25,468 bases of DNA, from contig CAZCZB010000042.1 of assembly GCA_964502995.1 (NCBI GenBank), positions 1 through 25,468 on the forward strand. The letters run 5' to 3'. The stretch comes from Bin87 sp964502995. GTDB taxonomy: Bacteria; Chloroflexota; Dehalococcoidia; Lucifugimonadales; UBA3495. The notes under the pieces were generated by a model. That model did not search any database and was not told where the DNA came from. It worked only from the letters and a program-made list of their open reading frames with translations. The number at the start of each line of letters is the position of its first letter. Position 1 is the stretch's first letter. A program made the translations under genes and the position numbers. Positions 8,018-15,682 of this stretch are shown piece after piece.

Positions 8018-8245
8018 GTTTTTCCTCCTGTTCTGAGGTCTTTCCGCAGACGAGAAACTGAAATAGCGCCTGGCTTGATCGGATGCCTCATCCGGTGACG
8101 CGAGCCTTTGGTTCGGTCAACATGCCACCCGTCAACCTCCACCCGTCGCATCACCTGCCTGCTGTCAATTGGCGCCATTATACACTCGCCGCTTCGTCGT
8201 CCCCGCGTTGCGCCAACCCACGCCCGTCGCTATCCTTACCGCGTT
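8018..8245. promoter_or_regulatory. Divergent intergenic region between lhgO and the MmgE/PrpD gene
   Basis: No gene is seen in these 228 bases. They must hold the promoters of both flanking genes. TATACA at 8179-8184 could be a -10 element for the plus-strand gene, but its -35 is poor. An inverted repeat CGGAT-GCCTC-ATCCG lies at 8080-8094, about 65 bases upstream of lhgO, and could be a protein-binding site. Both readings are weak. Confidence 0.3.
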
Positions 8246-9568
8246 ATGGATGCAACCAACCCTGGCGCGACCCAACGTTTCGCCCAATTCGCAGCGTCAG
8301 TCGCCAACGACCCAAACATCGTGCCTCATCATGTCGCCGACCTGTGCCGCGACATGATGGTAAACGCCGCCGCGTCCGCGCTGGCCGGCGCCGCCCACCC
8401 CGACGGCATCTCCCTGTCCCGGGTGGTGCGAGCCATGGGAGGCAATGGCCGCAGCACCATCATCGGCATGGGCCAGCGCACGTCCCCAACCTACGCCGCG
8501 TTGATGAACGGCACGCTGATTCGCCTGCTCGACTTCGACGACAACCTGGCCATCACTGACCCCCAACGGTTGTCGCCCATCAACCCGACCGCGGCCGTCT
8601 TCCCGGCCGTGATGGCCCTCGGAGAGATGCACGGGTTTCCCGGCAACTCAGTGCTGGCCGCCTTCGCCGTCGGATGCGAAACCGTCGCTCGCCTGTCCGC
8701 CGATCGGGCCACCGCCGGACTCGCCGGCCCGGTGGGAGCCGGCATCGCGTCTGCAATGCTGCTGACGCCCGACGATTCCTCAATCTCAAACGCCATCGGT
8801 CTGGCCGCCGCGCAATCGACCACCGGCGTCGCTTTCCGCTCGGCGGGCGCGGCGTCTCTGGCCGGTGGTCAGTCCGCCATGCACGGCGTTCTGGCCGCTC
8901 TCATGGCATCGGAGGAACTCTCCGGCGCCACCTTCGGGGATGCAATCTCCGACGACGCCGTCGCCGGCCTGGGCACGCACTGGCGGCTGCACGACGACGG
9001 TGTCACCATTCGCCTCTACCCCTGCCATCCCGCAATCCACACGGTCATCGACGCCGTTCTCGGTCTCCACCAACTGCACCGTTTCGGACCCAACGACATT
9101 GTATCGGCCCACGTGGGCGTGACGCCCGAAATGATTGCGCAGGTGCCCCACGTCCTGCCCGAAGATGGCTGGCAGGCCCGTGCGTCCATCGGATTCATCG
9201 CGTCCGCGACCCTCTGCCACGGCCAGCCCCTCATCAACTTCTTCTCCGACCCGGCGGTGCGTGATGAAGGCGTCCGCGCCGTCATGCAGAAAACGTCCGT
9301 GGAGGCAACCCTGGCGGCGTCCCCTCTGTCCGCCTACCCCGCCGAGGTGTCGGTCACCCTCACCAACGGCCAGACATTCCGCCACCGGGTCGATCAACCC
9401 CGGGGCAGCCCGGCAATGCCCCTCGATACCGAGGAGTTGGAGGCCAAGTTCCTGTATTGCACCCGCTACATCCTGCCGGCCGACCACATCGACGAGGCCA
9501 TCGGCAGCTTCCGCGGCATCGCGGAAATCGAAAACGTAACCGGCATGGTGTCGGTACTCGGAGGTTAG
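8246..9568 (+). CDS. MmgE/PrpD family protein, copy 1
   Basis: A 440-aa protein of the MmgE/PrpD family, which includes 2-methylcitrate dehydratase and cis-aconitate decarboxylase. Family features are the helical N-terminal domain with FDDNLAITDPQRLSPINPTA in the active-site region, the GLAAAQSTGV-like helix and CHPAIHTVIDAV. The start is ATG 8246 (MDATNPG), where family similarity begins; the frame is open back to 8108 but that part reads as low-complexity, basic, non-family sequence. No ribosome site precedes 8246, so initiation may be leaderless-like or the start uncertain. The next gene starts 4 bases later. Substrate unknown; similarity to the copy at 15683-17056 is at family level only. 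Confidence 0.85.
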   Translation: MDATNPGATQRFAQFAASVANDPNIVPHHVADLCRDMMVNAAASALAGAAHPDGISLSRVVRAMGGNGRSTIIGMGQRTSPTYAALMNGTLIRLLDFDDNLAITDPQRLSPINPTAAVFPAVMALGEMHGFPGNSVLAAFAVGCETVARLSADRATAGLAGPVGAGIASAMLLTPDDSSISNAIGLAAAQSTTGVAFRSAGAASLAGGQSAMHGVLAALMASEELSGATFGDAISDDAVAGLGTHWRLHDDGVTIRLYPCHPAIHTVIDAVLGLHQLHRFGPNDIVSAHVGVTPEMIAQVPHVLPEDGWQARASIGFIASATLCHGQPLINFFSDPAVRDEGVRAVMQKTSVEATLAASPLSAYPAEVSVTLTNGQTFRHRVDQPRGSPAMPLDTEELEAKFLYCTRYILPADHIDEAIGSFRGIAEIENVTGMVSVLGG

Positions 9569-9572
9569 AACC

Positions 9573-10541
9573 ATGAAAGGCATTCGCGCATACGAAATCG
9601 GCGGGCCGGACGTCCTCAAATACGAGGATATGCCCGAGCCCACGCCGGCGGCCGGCGAAGCCGTCGTGTCCATCCGCAACATCGGCGTCAACTACACCGA
9701 TGTCTCCAGCCGCAAGGGAACCAACCCGCCGGCGACGTTTCCGTGGACGCCCGGACGCGAAGCCTCCGGAATCGTCACCGCCGTCGCCGACGGCGTGACC
9801 GAGGTGTCCGTGGGCGACCGCGTGGCCTATGCCATGCACACCGGTTCCTATGCCGAATTTCAGGCAGTCCCCGCGTGGCTGCTCGTCCCCATTCCCGACG
9901 CCATGGATCATGAAACCGGCGCGGCCACCCTGCTCCAGTGCATGACCGCGCATTTCCTGGTCAACGACATCGTGCCGTTGCAGGCCGGCCAGAGCGCCCT
10001 CGTCCACGCCGGAGCCGGCGGCATGGGCCTGCTGCTCATCCAGATGCTCAAGCGCTTGGGCCTCCACGTGTACACCACGGTATCCACTGACGAAAAGGCC
10101 GACATGGCCCGGGGCGCCGGCGCCGACGACGTAATCCTGTACACCCGGCAGGATTTCGAAGATGAGGTGCGCCGCATGACCAACGGGCAGGGCGTCAAGA
10201 TCATCTACGACGCCGTGGGCGCAACCACCTTCGAAAAGGGCCTGCGCATCCTGGGACGGCGCGGCTGCATGGCCCTCTACGGACAGGCCGGCGGCCCGGT
10301 GGGAATGGTGGACTCCGGCGCGCTGCGCAACGGTTCCCTGTTCCTCACCCGGCCCTCGTTGGGCGACTACACCGCCACGCGACCCGAACTGCTGCAACGG
10401 GCCCAGGAGTGCCTCGATTGGGTCCAGTCCGGTGAAATCAGGCTCAACGTGACCGTCAACCTGCCCCTCTCCGAAGCCGCCGAAGCCCATCGCCGCCTGG
10501 AGGGGCGAGAAACCACCGGCAAAATCCTGCTGACGCCGTAG
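9573..10541 (+). CDS. NADPH:quinone oxidoreductase (zeta-crystallin-like, MDR family)
   Basis: A 322-aa medium-chain reductase lacking the zinc ligands of alcohol dehydrogenases. The N-terminal segment MKGIRAYEIGGPDVLKYED is typical of quinone reductases. The NADPH-binding segment reads VHAGAGGMGLLLIQMLK (about residues 145-161), and the C-terminus RRLEGRETTGKILLTP is the family ending. It would reduce quinones or enones with NADPH in the cytoplasm. The start is ATG 9573 with GGAGG 8 bases upstream, located inside the end of the MmgE/PrpD gene. The gap of 4 bases indicates co-translation with that gene, suggesting a shared catabolic pathway. Substrate is inferred only by family. Confidence 0.9.
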   Translation: MKGIRAYEIGGPDVLKYEDMPEPTPAAGEAVVSIRNIGVNYTDVSSRKGTNPPATFPWTPGREASGIVTAVADGVTEVSVGDRVAYAMHTGSYAEFQAVPAWLLVPIPDAMDHETGAATLLQCMTAHFLVNDIVPLQAGQSALVHAGAGGMGLLLIQMLKRLGLHVYTTVSTDEKADMARGAGADDVILYTRQDFEDEVRRMTNGQGVKIIYDAVGATTFEKGLRILGRRGCMALYGQAGGPVGMVDSGALRNGSLFLTRPSLGDYTATRPELLQRAQECLDWVQSGEIRLNVTVNLPLSEAAEAHRRLEGRETTGKILLTP

Positions 10542-10652
10542 TCCGACCGGTGGACCACGCTCACCCTCCGCCAGTCCGGGAATCATTCAGTCCAATCTCG
10601 ACGTCCCGTCCGTCCACGAAAAACACAAACCCGCGCCGGTGACAACCGCCCC

Positions 10653-11035
10653 TTGCGCGCATTGGCACGCCCGTTCTATCCTGATCTTGTCAGGTACCCC
10701 AACCGGTACTCGAGAACCGGACGGGGTTCGTCGCATCGCATGCAGCGACGTCCACCATGTTGCCCATCACGGCGAGGTGTTCTAAAGGTTCGGGTCGCAC
10801 AACGGCCTGTCGGTTACCCACAGCAGAATATGGTTCCCAAGGAGCCTACGGACGCCACAATCCGCGTCTAAGCTCCCGGACCCGGCGGGTGTCACCACCG
10901 CCCCGTGCTGCGCTCCCCCGGTCTCATTGGCCGGCCAACCGCAGGTACACGGAAGACTAGGACGATATCTTTCTGCGCACCCAAAAACAGTGTTGGCCGT
11001 GCTCCGACACGCAGCCCGAACCGAAAAAACCTGAC
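10653..11035 (+). ncRNA. Possible structured RNA of unknown class
   Basis: A TTGCGC (10653-10658) and TATCCT (10677-10682) pair with 18-bp spacing could be a plus-strand promoter. Just downstream come nested pairings: CCCC/GGGG (10697-10700 with 10723-10726) enclosing CCGGT/ACCGG (10703-10707 with 10716-10720), then GTCGC/GCGAC around 10730-10748. Further on, two GGAGC-type arms (near 10840 and 10875) enclose GACGC/GCGTC. I could not match tmRNA, RNase P, SRP or 6S signatures. No T-run terminator is evident on the plus strand, and the strand is uncertain because the hairpins fold both ways. Confidence 0.22.
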
Positions 11036-11113
11036 GCCCAAGACCCAAAGACCAACCCAAAGGAGAAACCACCAAAACACAAGCCAGGATTTTCAGTCGG
11101 CGCGGCCACCCCG

Positions 11114-11155
11114 CAATCGAACCGACTTTGCGATTGAGGCGGGCATCAGTCCGCC
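11114..11155. repeat. Two adjacent small palindromes
   Basis: CAATCG (11114-11119) pairs with CGATTG (11131-11136). Immediately after, GGCGG (11138-11142) pairs with CCGCC (11151-11155). They belong to the palindrome cluster in this gene-free region. Confidence 0.5.
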
Positions 11156-11180
11156 CCTGATCCGGCGCGCGCGACGAAAT

Positions 11181-11216
11181 GCTCCAAACGTCATCAATGC
11201 TCCAAACGTCATCAAC
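11181..11216. repeat. 18-bp tandem direct repeat, two copies
   Basis: The unit GCTCCAAACGTCATCAAY occurs at 11181-11198 and 11199-11216 with a single difference at the last base. It abuts the palindrome at 11216-11242. Confidence 0.8.
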
Positions 11217-11242
11217 GTAGGAGCAACCCTTGTGGTTGCCCC
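11216..11242. repeat. Dispersed palindromic repeat, GTAGGRGCAACC type, copy 1
   Basis: GCAACC (11223-11228) and GGTTGC (11234-11239) form a hairpin with a 5-base loop, preceded by CGTAGGA and followed by CCC. It is the same design as the hairpin at 11377-11403 and related to that at 17063-17090. Confidence 0.65.
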
Positions 11243-11360
11243 GGACGACGCAGTGTTGTCGCGGCCACCGGAACGAACGATCATTCGCCCTGCTGGCGCC
11301 CCGGTCATCAAACCGGGGTCGGCGCAACACCCTGTCTTGCATCGCCGATTGCCAACCCAC

Positions 11361-11403
11361 ATTCCCTGCCGGGAATCGTAGGGGCAACCACACGGGTTGC
11401 CCC
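11361..11403. repeat. Two palindromes including dispersed repeat copy 2
   Basis: ATTCCC-TGCC-GGGAAT (11361-11376) is a perfect hairpin. It is followed directly by CGTA and then GGGGCAACC (11381-11389) pairing perfectly with GGTTGCCCC (11395-11403) over a 5-base loop. The second hairpin matches copy 1 apart from the loop and one stem base. Confidence 0.7.
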
Positions 11404-11513
11404 GATACGTCTCCGCGGATCATCGCCCCCTGCCGTCGCCTCACGCCGGTGTCGGACTCACCGCTGAGCCATCCGACGGAAGCAAACTCCCCCGCTGCCC
11501 CTGATCTGACCTG

Positions 11514-12527
11514 CTATGCCACCCGGTTCCGCAACGGCGCGCTCACCTGGTGGAGGTATTGCAGGATCTCTCGGTGAGACTGGATCAGACCGGTTTCGTA
11601 GTACGCGATGCCGCTGCGACGGCAGAATTCCATGATGATGGGCCGCGCCTTGCCCAAATTGTGCCTGGGCATGGTGGGAAAGAGATGGTGCTCAATCTGG
11701 TAGTTGAGCCCGCCGTACAGCGTATCGTTCACTGTGCTTGGCCGCACGTTTCTGGACGTAAGCACCTGCTGGCTCAGGAAATCAATCTCGCTGTTGGCGT
11801 CCGTCATCAGCATGCCCTTGTGGTTCGGCGCGAAAGTCGAGCTGACGTACAGGCCGGTCAGAATGTGATGAACGGCCAGAAACACAATCCCTTCCCATAC
11901 CGGCAGGCACCAGAAAATCAGGCCCACGTATAGCGCGATGTGTCCGATCATGACGGCAGGTTCGGCTACCCGGTACTTGACCTTTCCACTCAAGAGGTTG
12001 GGGAAACCCGAAGCTTTCAGTACGAAAGCTTCCAGGCAGGTCAGGGGGTAAAACAGCGCGGCCTGATGACGGATGATCAATGTCTTGAAGCCGGCGCTGT
12101 CCCTGGCCTGTTGCGGCGAGAAAGCGATGAACGGCAGGTTCACGTCCGGGTCGGCATCCACGTCGTTCGGGCTGCCGTGGTGTTCGTTGTGTTTGGAAAC
12201 CCACCAGGTCCGGTTGATGCCCACCAGCAGACTGACTGCCAGTCCGAGACGGTCGTTGTTTCTGCTCGCCCTGAACACCTGTTGGTGTCCGGCGTCATGC
12301 CCCAGGAAACACAGCTGAACCGTTGTGAACGCCAGGAGCGCCGCGTTGCATATCTGTATCCAAATGTTGTCCGTGATGATCAGAATCGCGATGCTCACCG
12401 CCACCAGTATCGCGCTGGCCAGCATCTTCCCAATGTATCGGGCGGGGTTCTTGTCCAAAAGACCCGCCATCCGGATCTTGTATTTCAGTTGAGCGTAATT
12501 GTCATTGGTCCCTGCAAAGCTGGGCAT
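11514..12527 (-). CDS. Membrane fatty acid desaturase
   Basis: A 337-aa di-iron acyl-lipid or acyl-CoA desaturase. The three histidine boxes are HDAGH (77-81), HNEHH (113-117) and QIEHH (277-281); the Gln in the third box is the form seen in front-end and DesA3-like enzymes. No cytochrome b5 domain is attached, so electrons must come from a separate partner. Hydrophobic segments lie near residues 33-72, 95-105 and 190-230. The start is ATG 12527 with AAGGA 7 bases upstream. TACAAT on the minus strand (12565-12570) is a good -10 candidate about 40 bases upstream, with a weak -35. It is a single-gene unit, divergent from the trp operon. Confidence 0.9.
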   Translation of the reverse strand: MPSFAGTNDNYAQLKYKIRMAGLLDKNPARYIGKMLASAILVAVSIAILIITDNIWIQICNAALLAFTTVQLCFLGHDAGHQQVFRASRNNDRLGLAVSLLVGINRTWWVSKHNEHHGSPNDVDADPDVNLPFIAFSPQQARDSAGFKTLIIRHQAALFYPLTCLEAFVLKASGFPNLLSGKVKYRVAEPAVMIGHIALYVGLIFWCLPVWEGIVFLAVHHILTGLYVSSTFAPNHKGMLMTDANSEIDFLSQQVLTSRNVRPSTVNDTLYGGLNYQIEHHLFPTMPRHNLGKARPIIMEFCRRSGIAYYETGLIQSHREILQYLHQVSAPLRNRVA

Positions 12528-12763
12528 CAGTTGGTCCTTGTCGGTTGAGATTTGTGAGTGACGGATTGTAACCCGGTTGCGGTTAAGCCGAACACGATGA
12601 AGCGCGAATGTGGTTGCTCCCGAATTTCGCTGCTGCCTTGTCCCGGACCGGCCGCATCCGATCCACCCGATTCGTTCGTTGCCGCCTCCGTTGGCGTCGC
12701 CCTGTTTCCAATTTGCTCCACGCTTTCGCTCCGCTATGTAGCTGTCTGGCGAGCCGTTGGCCG

Positions 12764-12792
12764 TTGACGCCCCAACCGTCCCACCCTACAAT
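12764..12792 (+). promoter_or_regulatory. Sigma-70-type promoter of the trp operon
   Basis: TTGACG (12764-12769) and TACAAT (12787-12792) are separated by 17 bp. Transcription would start near 12799, just before the T-box leader, giving a leader of about 270 bases before trpE. Confidence 0.6.
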
Positions 12793-12827
12793 TGTCCCAC
12801 ACATTTGAATAATCATCCGCTGCGAAG

Positions 12828-13040
12828 GGGATTAGTACGCGTCCAGCGGGGCCCAGAGAGCCGGAGTTGCTGCGAACCGGCGCCAGGCGCAGACGCGGAA
12901 TGGACCCCGGAGCCGTCCACCGAACGAATCAACCCGCTAGGCCGGACCGCCTGGGCCGCGTTACTCGCCCGTAATTCACCGTATGCAGGGTGGCATAACG
13001 ACCGTTTGGCTCGTCCCCAGGGGACGGGCTTTTTCTTTGT
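12828..13040 (+). promoter_or_regulatory. Tryptophan T-box riboswitch leader
   Basis: This leader reads uncharged tRNA-Trp and controls trpE. Stem I shows the family pattern: CCCAGAGAGCCGG (12852-12864), a hairpin closed by GCCGG/CCGGC (12860-12864 with 12877-12881), and GGAATGGACCCCGGAGCCG on the 3' side. The specifier codon is TGG (Trp) at 12901-12903, followed by A as is usual. The conserved T-box is AGGGTGGCATAACGACC (12987-13003). Its TGGC (12991-12994) can pair with a GCCA acceptor end, fitting the G73 discriminator of tRNA-Trp. A terminator overlaps the antiterminator's 3' side. Pairing was done by eye. Two independent features (specifier and TGGC) agree on Trp. Confidence 0.88.
13009..13038 (+). 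terminator. T-box-controlled intrinsic terminator
   Basis: GCTCGTCCCC (13009-13018) pairs with GGGGACGGGC (13020-13029), leaving a tight loop, and is followed by five T, then C and TTT. Its 5' arm also supplies the CGTCCC needed by the antiterminator, so the two folds exclude each other. Confidence 0.82.
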
Positions 13041-13071
13041 GCCCCCTTTCACACCCACCGGACAGCGCATC

Positions 13072-14532
13072 GTGACCACCTACTATCCCACTCTCGAACA
13101 GGTCCGCGGCTTCGTTGGACAGGGCAACCTGTGCCCCGTTTACGCGACAATCAACGCCGACCTCGAAACCCCCGTTTCCGCGTATCTCAAAGTCGCCCGT
13201 CCGCCATACTCGTTTCTGCTGGAATCGGTGGCTGGCGGCGAGCGCATCGGACGCTACAGTTTCATCGGCACCGAGCCCTACGACGTTTTCAGCACCGGCG
13301 CCGACCAGCCGTCCGGCGCCGTGGACCCACTGACCCTGGTGCAGCGCGAGATGGACTCGTTTCATCTGGTTCCCGTCGATGGCCTGCCTCCATTCCACGG
13401 CGGCGGCGTCGGTTATGTCGCCTACGACGCCGTTCACTACTTCGAGCCGCGGGTTCCCATGGTCGACGCCGACCCACAGGGCCTGCCCGAATCGGTGTTC
13501 ATGTTCACCGACACGCTGCTGGTGTTCGACCACCTGCGCCACGACATCAAGGTGGTCAGCCACGTTCACCTGGACGATGACGACCTGCAAGCCGCTTACA
13601 ATGCCGCGGTGGGCAAGATCGAGCGCATGGTTGACCGTCTGTCCCGTCCCCTGGAAATCCCGCCGGAACTGCTCGCGACTCCGGCCATGCCGTCCGGCGG
13701 CGAAACTCAGTCCAACTTCACCGTGCCCGAGTACGAGGCAATCGTGGACAAGTGCATCGAGTACATCTATGCCGGCGACATCATCCAGGTGGTCAACTCC
13801 CAGCGGTTCAGCCGCCGCACCGACGCCCACCCTTTCCAGGTGTATCGCGCCCTGCGCGGCAGCAATCCCTCGCCCTACATGTACTACCTGGACCTGAACG
13901 GATTCCAGATCGTCGGCGCGGCGATCGAGACCGTTGCCACCGTCCATGAGGGCACCGTTTCCACTCACCCCATCGCGGGCACCCGGCCGAGGGGCCAATC
14001 TCCCGCCGAGGATGTCGCGTTGGAGGAGGAACTGAAAGGCAGCGAAAAGCAGCGCGCCGAGCACATCATGCTCCTCGATCTGGGCCGCAACGACATCGGC
14101 CGTGTCAGCGTGCCCGGCACCGTGCGGGTCACCCAGTACATGGACGTGGAGCGGTTCTCCCACGTGATGCACCTGGTGTCCCACGTCGAAGGCCAACTCC
14201 GTCCCGACATGACCTCCTACGACGCCCTGCGCTCCTGCTTCCCCGCCGGCACGGTATCCGGCGCCCCCAAGATTCGCGCCATGGAGATCATCGCCGAGGT
14301 TGAGCAGGAACGCCGCGGCCCCTACGGCGGAGCCGTCGCCTATTTCAGCTACAACGGCAACATGGACACTGCCCTCGTCCTGCGCACCGGAATCTTCAAG
14401 GACGGCGTGATGTACGTTCAGGCCGGCGGCGGGGTCGTCGCCGACAGCGTCGCCGAGGATGAATACATGGAAACCCGCCACAAGTCCGGCGCAATGATGC
14501 GCGCCATCGACATGGCCGAAGGCGCAAGCTGA
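13072..14532 (+). CDS. trpE: Anthranilate synthase component I
   Basis: A 486-aa chorismate-using enzyme that makes anthranilate with TrpG. The feedback-site motif LLES is at 49-52 and RYSFIGTEP at 61-69. The catalytic domain has NPSPYMYYLD (265-274), PIAGTRPRG (300-308), LLDLGRNDIGR (334-344), the FPAGTVSGAPK loop (390-400) and a C-terminal YVQAGGGVVADS. Odd point: where most TrpE proteins read GSSPE, this one reads GAAIE (282-286); the Glu is kept. The start is GTG 13072, the only reasonable codon after the T-box terminator, although its ribosome site is poor; the frame is open upstream only because it runs through the riboswitch. Trp-specific control argues against PabB. Confidence 0.93.
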   Translation: MTTYYPTLEQVRGFVGQGNLCPVYATINADLETPVSAYLKVARPPYSFLLESVAGGERIGRYSFIGTEPYDVFSTGADQPSGAVDPLTLVQREMDSFHLVPVDGLPPFHGGGVGYVAYDAVHYFEPRVPMVDADPQGLPESVFMFTDTLLVFDHLRHDIKVVSHVHLDDDDLQAAYNAAVGKIERMVDRLSRPLEIPPELLATPAMPSGGETQSNFTVPEYEAIVDKCIEYIYAGDIIQVVNSQRFSRRTDAHPFQVYRALRGSNPSPYMYYLDLNGFQIVGAAIETVATVHEGTVSTHPIAGTRPRGQSPAEDVALEEELKGSEKQRAEHIMLLDLGRNDIGRVSVPGTVRVTQYMDVERFSHVMHLVSHVEGQLRPDMTSYDALRSCFPAGTVSGAPKIRAMEIIAEVEQERRGPYGGAVAYFSYNGNMDTALVLRTGIFKDGVMYVQAGGGVVADSVAEDEYMETRHKSGAMMRAIDMAEGAS

Positions 14533-14585
14533 CCAGCAATCCTGCCCATCCCGTCCATCAATGTGAAACGAACCCGGAGGCCAAA

Positions 14586-15026
14586 ATGCTCAAGTCATTC
14601 TTCCACACCGGCTTCATAGTCAAGGATCTGGAGGCCGCCATCGACTTCTACTCCGACGTCCTTGGCCTCACCCTCGCCATGCGCACCGAGCGCACCGGCG
14701 AGTTCCCAACCACGCTGCTCGGGTTCCCCGACACTCATATCAAGGGCGCATTCTTCGAAATGGCCGACGGCCACCAGCTCGAACTGATCCAGTACATCAA
14801 CCCCGAAGGCGGCCACGCCCACTTCGACAAGAACGACGTCCGCGCCCCTCACCTGGCCTTCTTCGTCGAGGACATCGACGCCTTCTACGAGAACACTCGC
14901 AACCGCGGCCTCAGTTACCCGACGCCTCCGGTGACGATGTATGACGACGCCGGCAAGCTTGTCCGCAAGGCCTCCTACTGCCAGGATCCCGACGGCAACT
15001 GGCTGGAACTGGTGGAGCTTTACTGA
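14586..15026 (+). CDS. VOC/glyoxalase-family protein
   Basis: A 146-aa protein with two beta-alpha-beta-beta-beta modules. The first reads FHTGFIVKDLEAAIDFYSDV and the second HLAFFVEDIDAFYENT. Candidate metal ligands are His7, the Glu in QLELIQY, the His in APHLAFF and Glu143 in WLELVELY, the four-ligand pattern of metal-binding VOC proteins. It could be an isomerase, lyase or dioxygenase. The start is ATG 14586, with GGAGG 5 bases upstream. Its TGA overlaps the trpG ATG by one base (TGATG), so it is translationally coupled to trpG. A VOC gene between trpE and trpG is unusual; no tryptophan pathway step is known for this family. Confidence 0.87.
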   Translation: MLKSFFHTGFIVKDLEAAIDFYSDVLGLTLAMRTERTGEFPTTLLGFPDTHIKGAFFEMADGHQLELIQYINPEGGHAHFDKNDVRAPHLAFFVEDIDAFYENTRNRGLSYPTPPVTMYDDAGKLVRKASYCQDPDGNWLELVELY

Positions 15027-15616
15027 TGCTTCTCCTCATCGACAACTACGACAGTTTCACCTACAACCTCTACCAGTACCTGTGCGAACTGGGCGCCGAG
15101 GTTGAGGTGATTCGCAACGACAAAACATCCATCGAGGATATAGAGGCCATGCAGCCCGAGGGCATCGTGGTTTCGCCCGGTCCTTGCACACCCCGCGAGG
15201 CCGGCATATCCAACGACGTTATCCGCCACTTCGGGCCCAGGCTGCCGGTGCTGGGCGTGTGCCTCGGCCACCAGTGCATCGGCGACGCTTACGGCGCAAC
15301 CGTCGATCGCGCCGGCGAAATCATGCACGGCAAAACCTCCATGATCCATCACGACGGCAGGGGCGTGTTCGCCGGCCTGCCCAACCCCTTCGAAGCCATC
15401 CGTTACCACAGCCTGGTCATCTACCCTGACTCCGTACCCGACTTCCTGGAAGTCACCGCCTGGACCGACAACGGCCTGATCATGGGCGTGCGCCACAAGG
15501 AGTTGGCCGTCGAAGGAGTCCAGTTCCATCCTGAATCAATTTTGACCACCGTAGGCCACGACCTGCTGCAAAATTACCTCAACCAGGTGGCCGAGTTTCA
15601 CGCAAGCAATCGCTGA
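15026..15616 (+). CDS. trpG: Anthranilate synthase component II (glutamine amidotransferase)
   Basis: A 196-aa class I glutamine amidotransferase that supplies ammonia to TrpE. The N-terminus LLIDNYDSFTYNL is the TrpG/PabA hallmark. The oxyanion segment is SPGPCTP (50-56), the nucleophile Cys79 lies in GVCLGHQ, and the triad is completed by His168 and Glu170 in FHPES. The start is ATG 15026, overlapping the stop of the VOC gene. The enzyme may also serve 4-aminobenzoate synthesis, but the T-box upstream points to tryptophan. No trpD or trpC follows; the next gene is an MmgE/PrpD protein. Confidence 0.93.
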   Translation: MLLLIDNYDSFTYNLYQYLCELGAEVEVIRNDKTSIEDIEAMQPEGIVVSPGPCTPREAGISNDVIRHFGPRLPVLGVCLGHQCIGDAYGATVDRAGEIMHGKTSMIHHDGRGVFAGLPNPFEAIRYHSLVIYPDSVPDFLEVTAWTDNGLIMGVRHKELAVEGVQFHPESILTTVGHDLLQNYLNQVAEFHASNR

Positions 15617-15682
15617 CCGTGCTGCCCCGAATCGCCCATCCCGACCGCAACTGAATCCAGTCAAAGACCCTGGAGGCCAGCC

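Larger units (their letters stand above)
10542..11513. other. Gene-free intergenic region (about 970 bp) with palindromes
   Basis: I see no credible gene here: open frames on either strand have no family features and run through repeats. The left part (10653-11035) has several nested hairpins described separately. From 11037 to 11095 the plus strand is strikingly A/C-rich. The right part (11114-11403) is a cluster of short palindromes and a direct repeat. Flanking genes converge, so this is a shared downstream region. Confidence 0.7.

Noticed and set aside
10653..11035. tmRNA, RNase P RNA, SRP RNA or 6S RNA
   Set aside because: I looked for their conserved cores on both strands (for example the GAGGAAAGTCC of RNase P and the GGTTCGA-type arm of tmRNA) and found none.
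10782..11444. A 220-codon open frame on the minus strand in the gene-free region
   Set aside because: It runs through the palindromes and the 18-bp direct repeat (giving a duplicated DDVWSI stretch), has no family features and no convincing ribosome site.
12757..13071. N-terminal extension of trpE
   Set aside because: The frame is open but runs through the T-box riboswitch and its terminator, so it is leader RNA and not protein.
12976..14481. A 501-codon open frame on the minus strand
   Set aside because: It mirrors trpE, which has full family motifs; the antisense frame has none.
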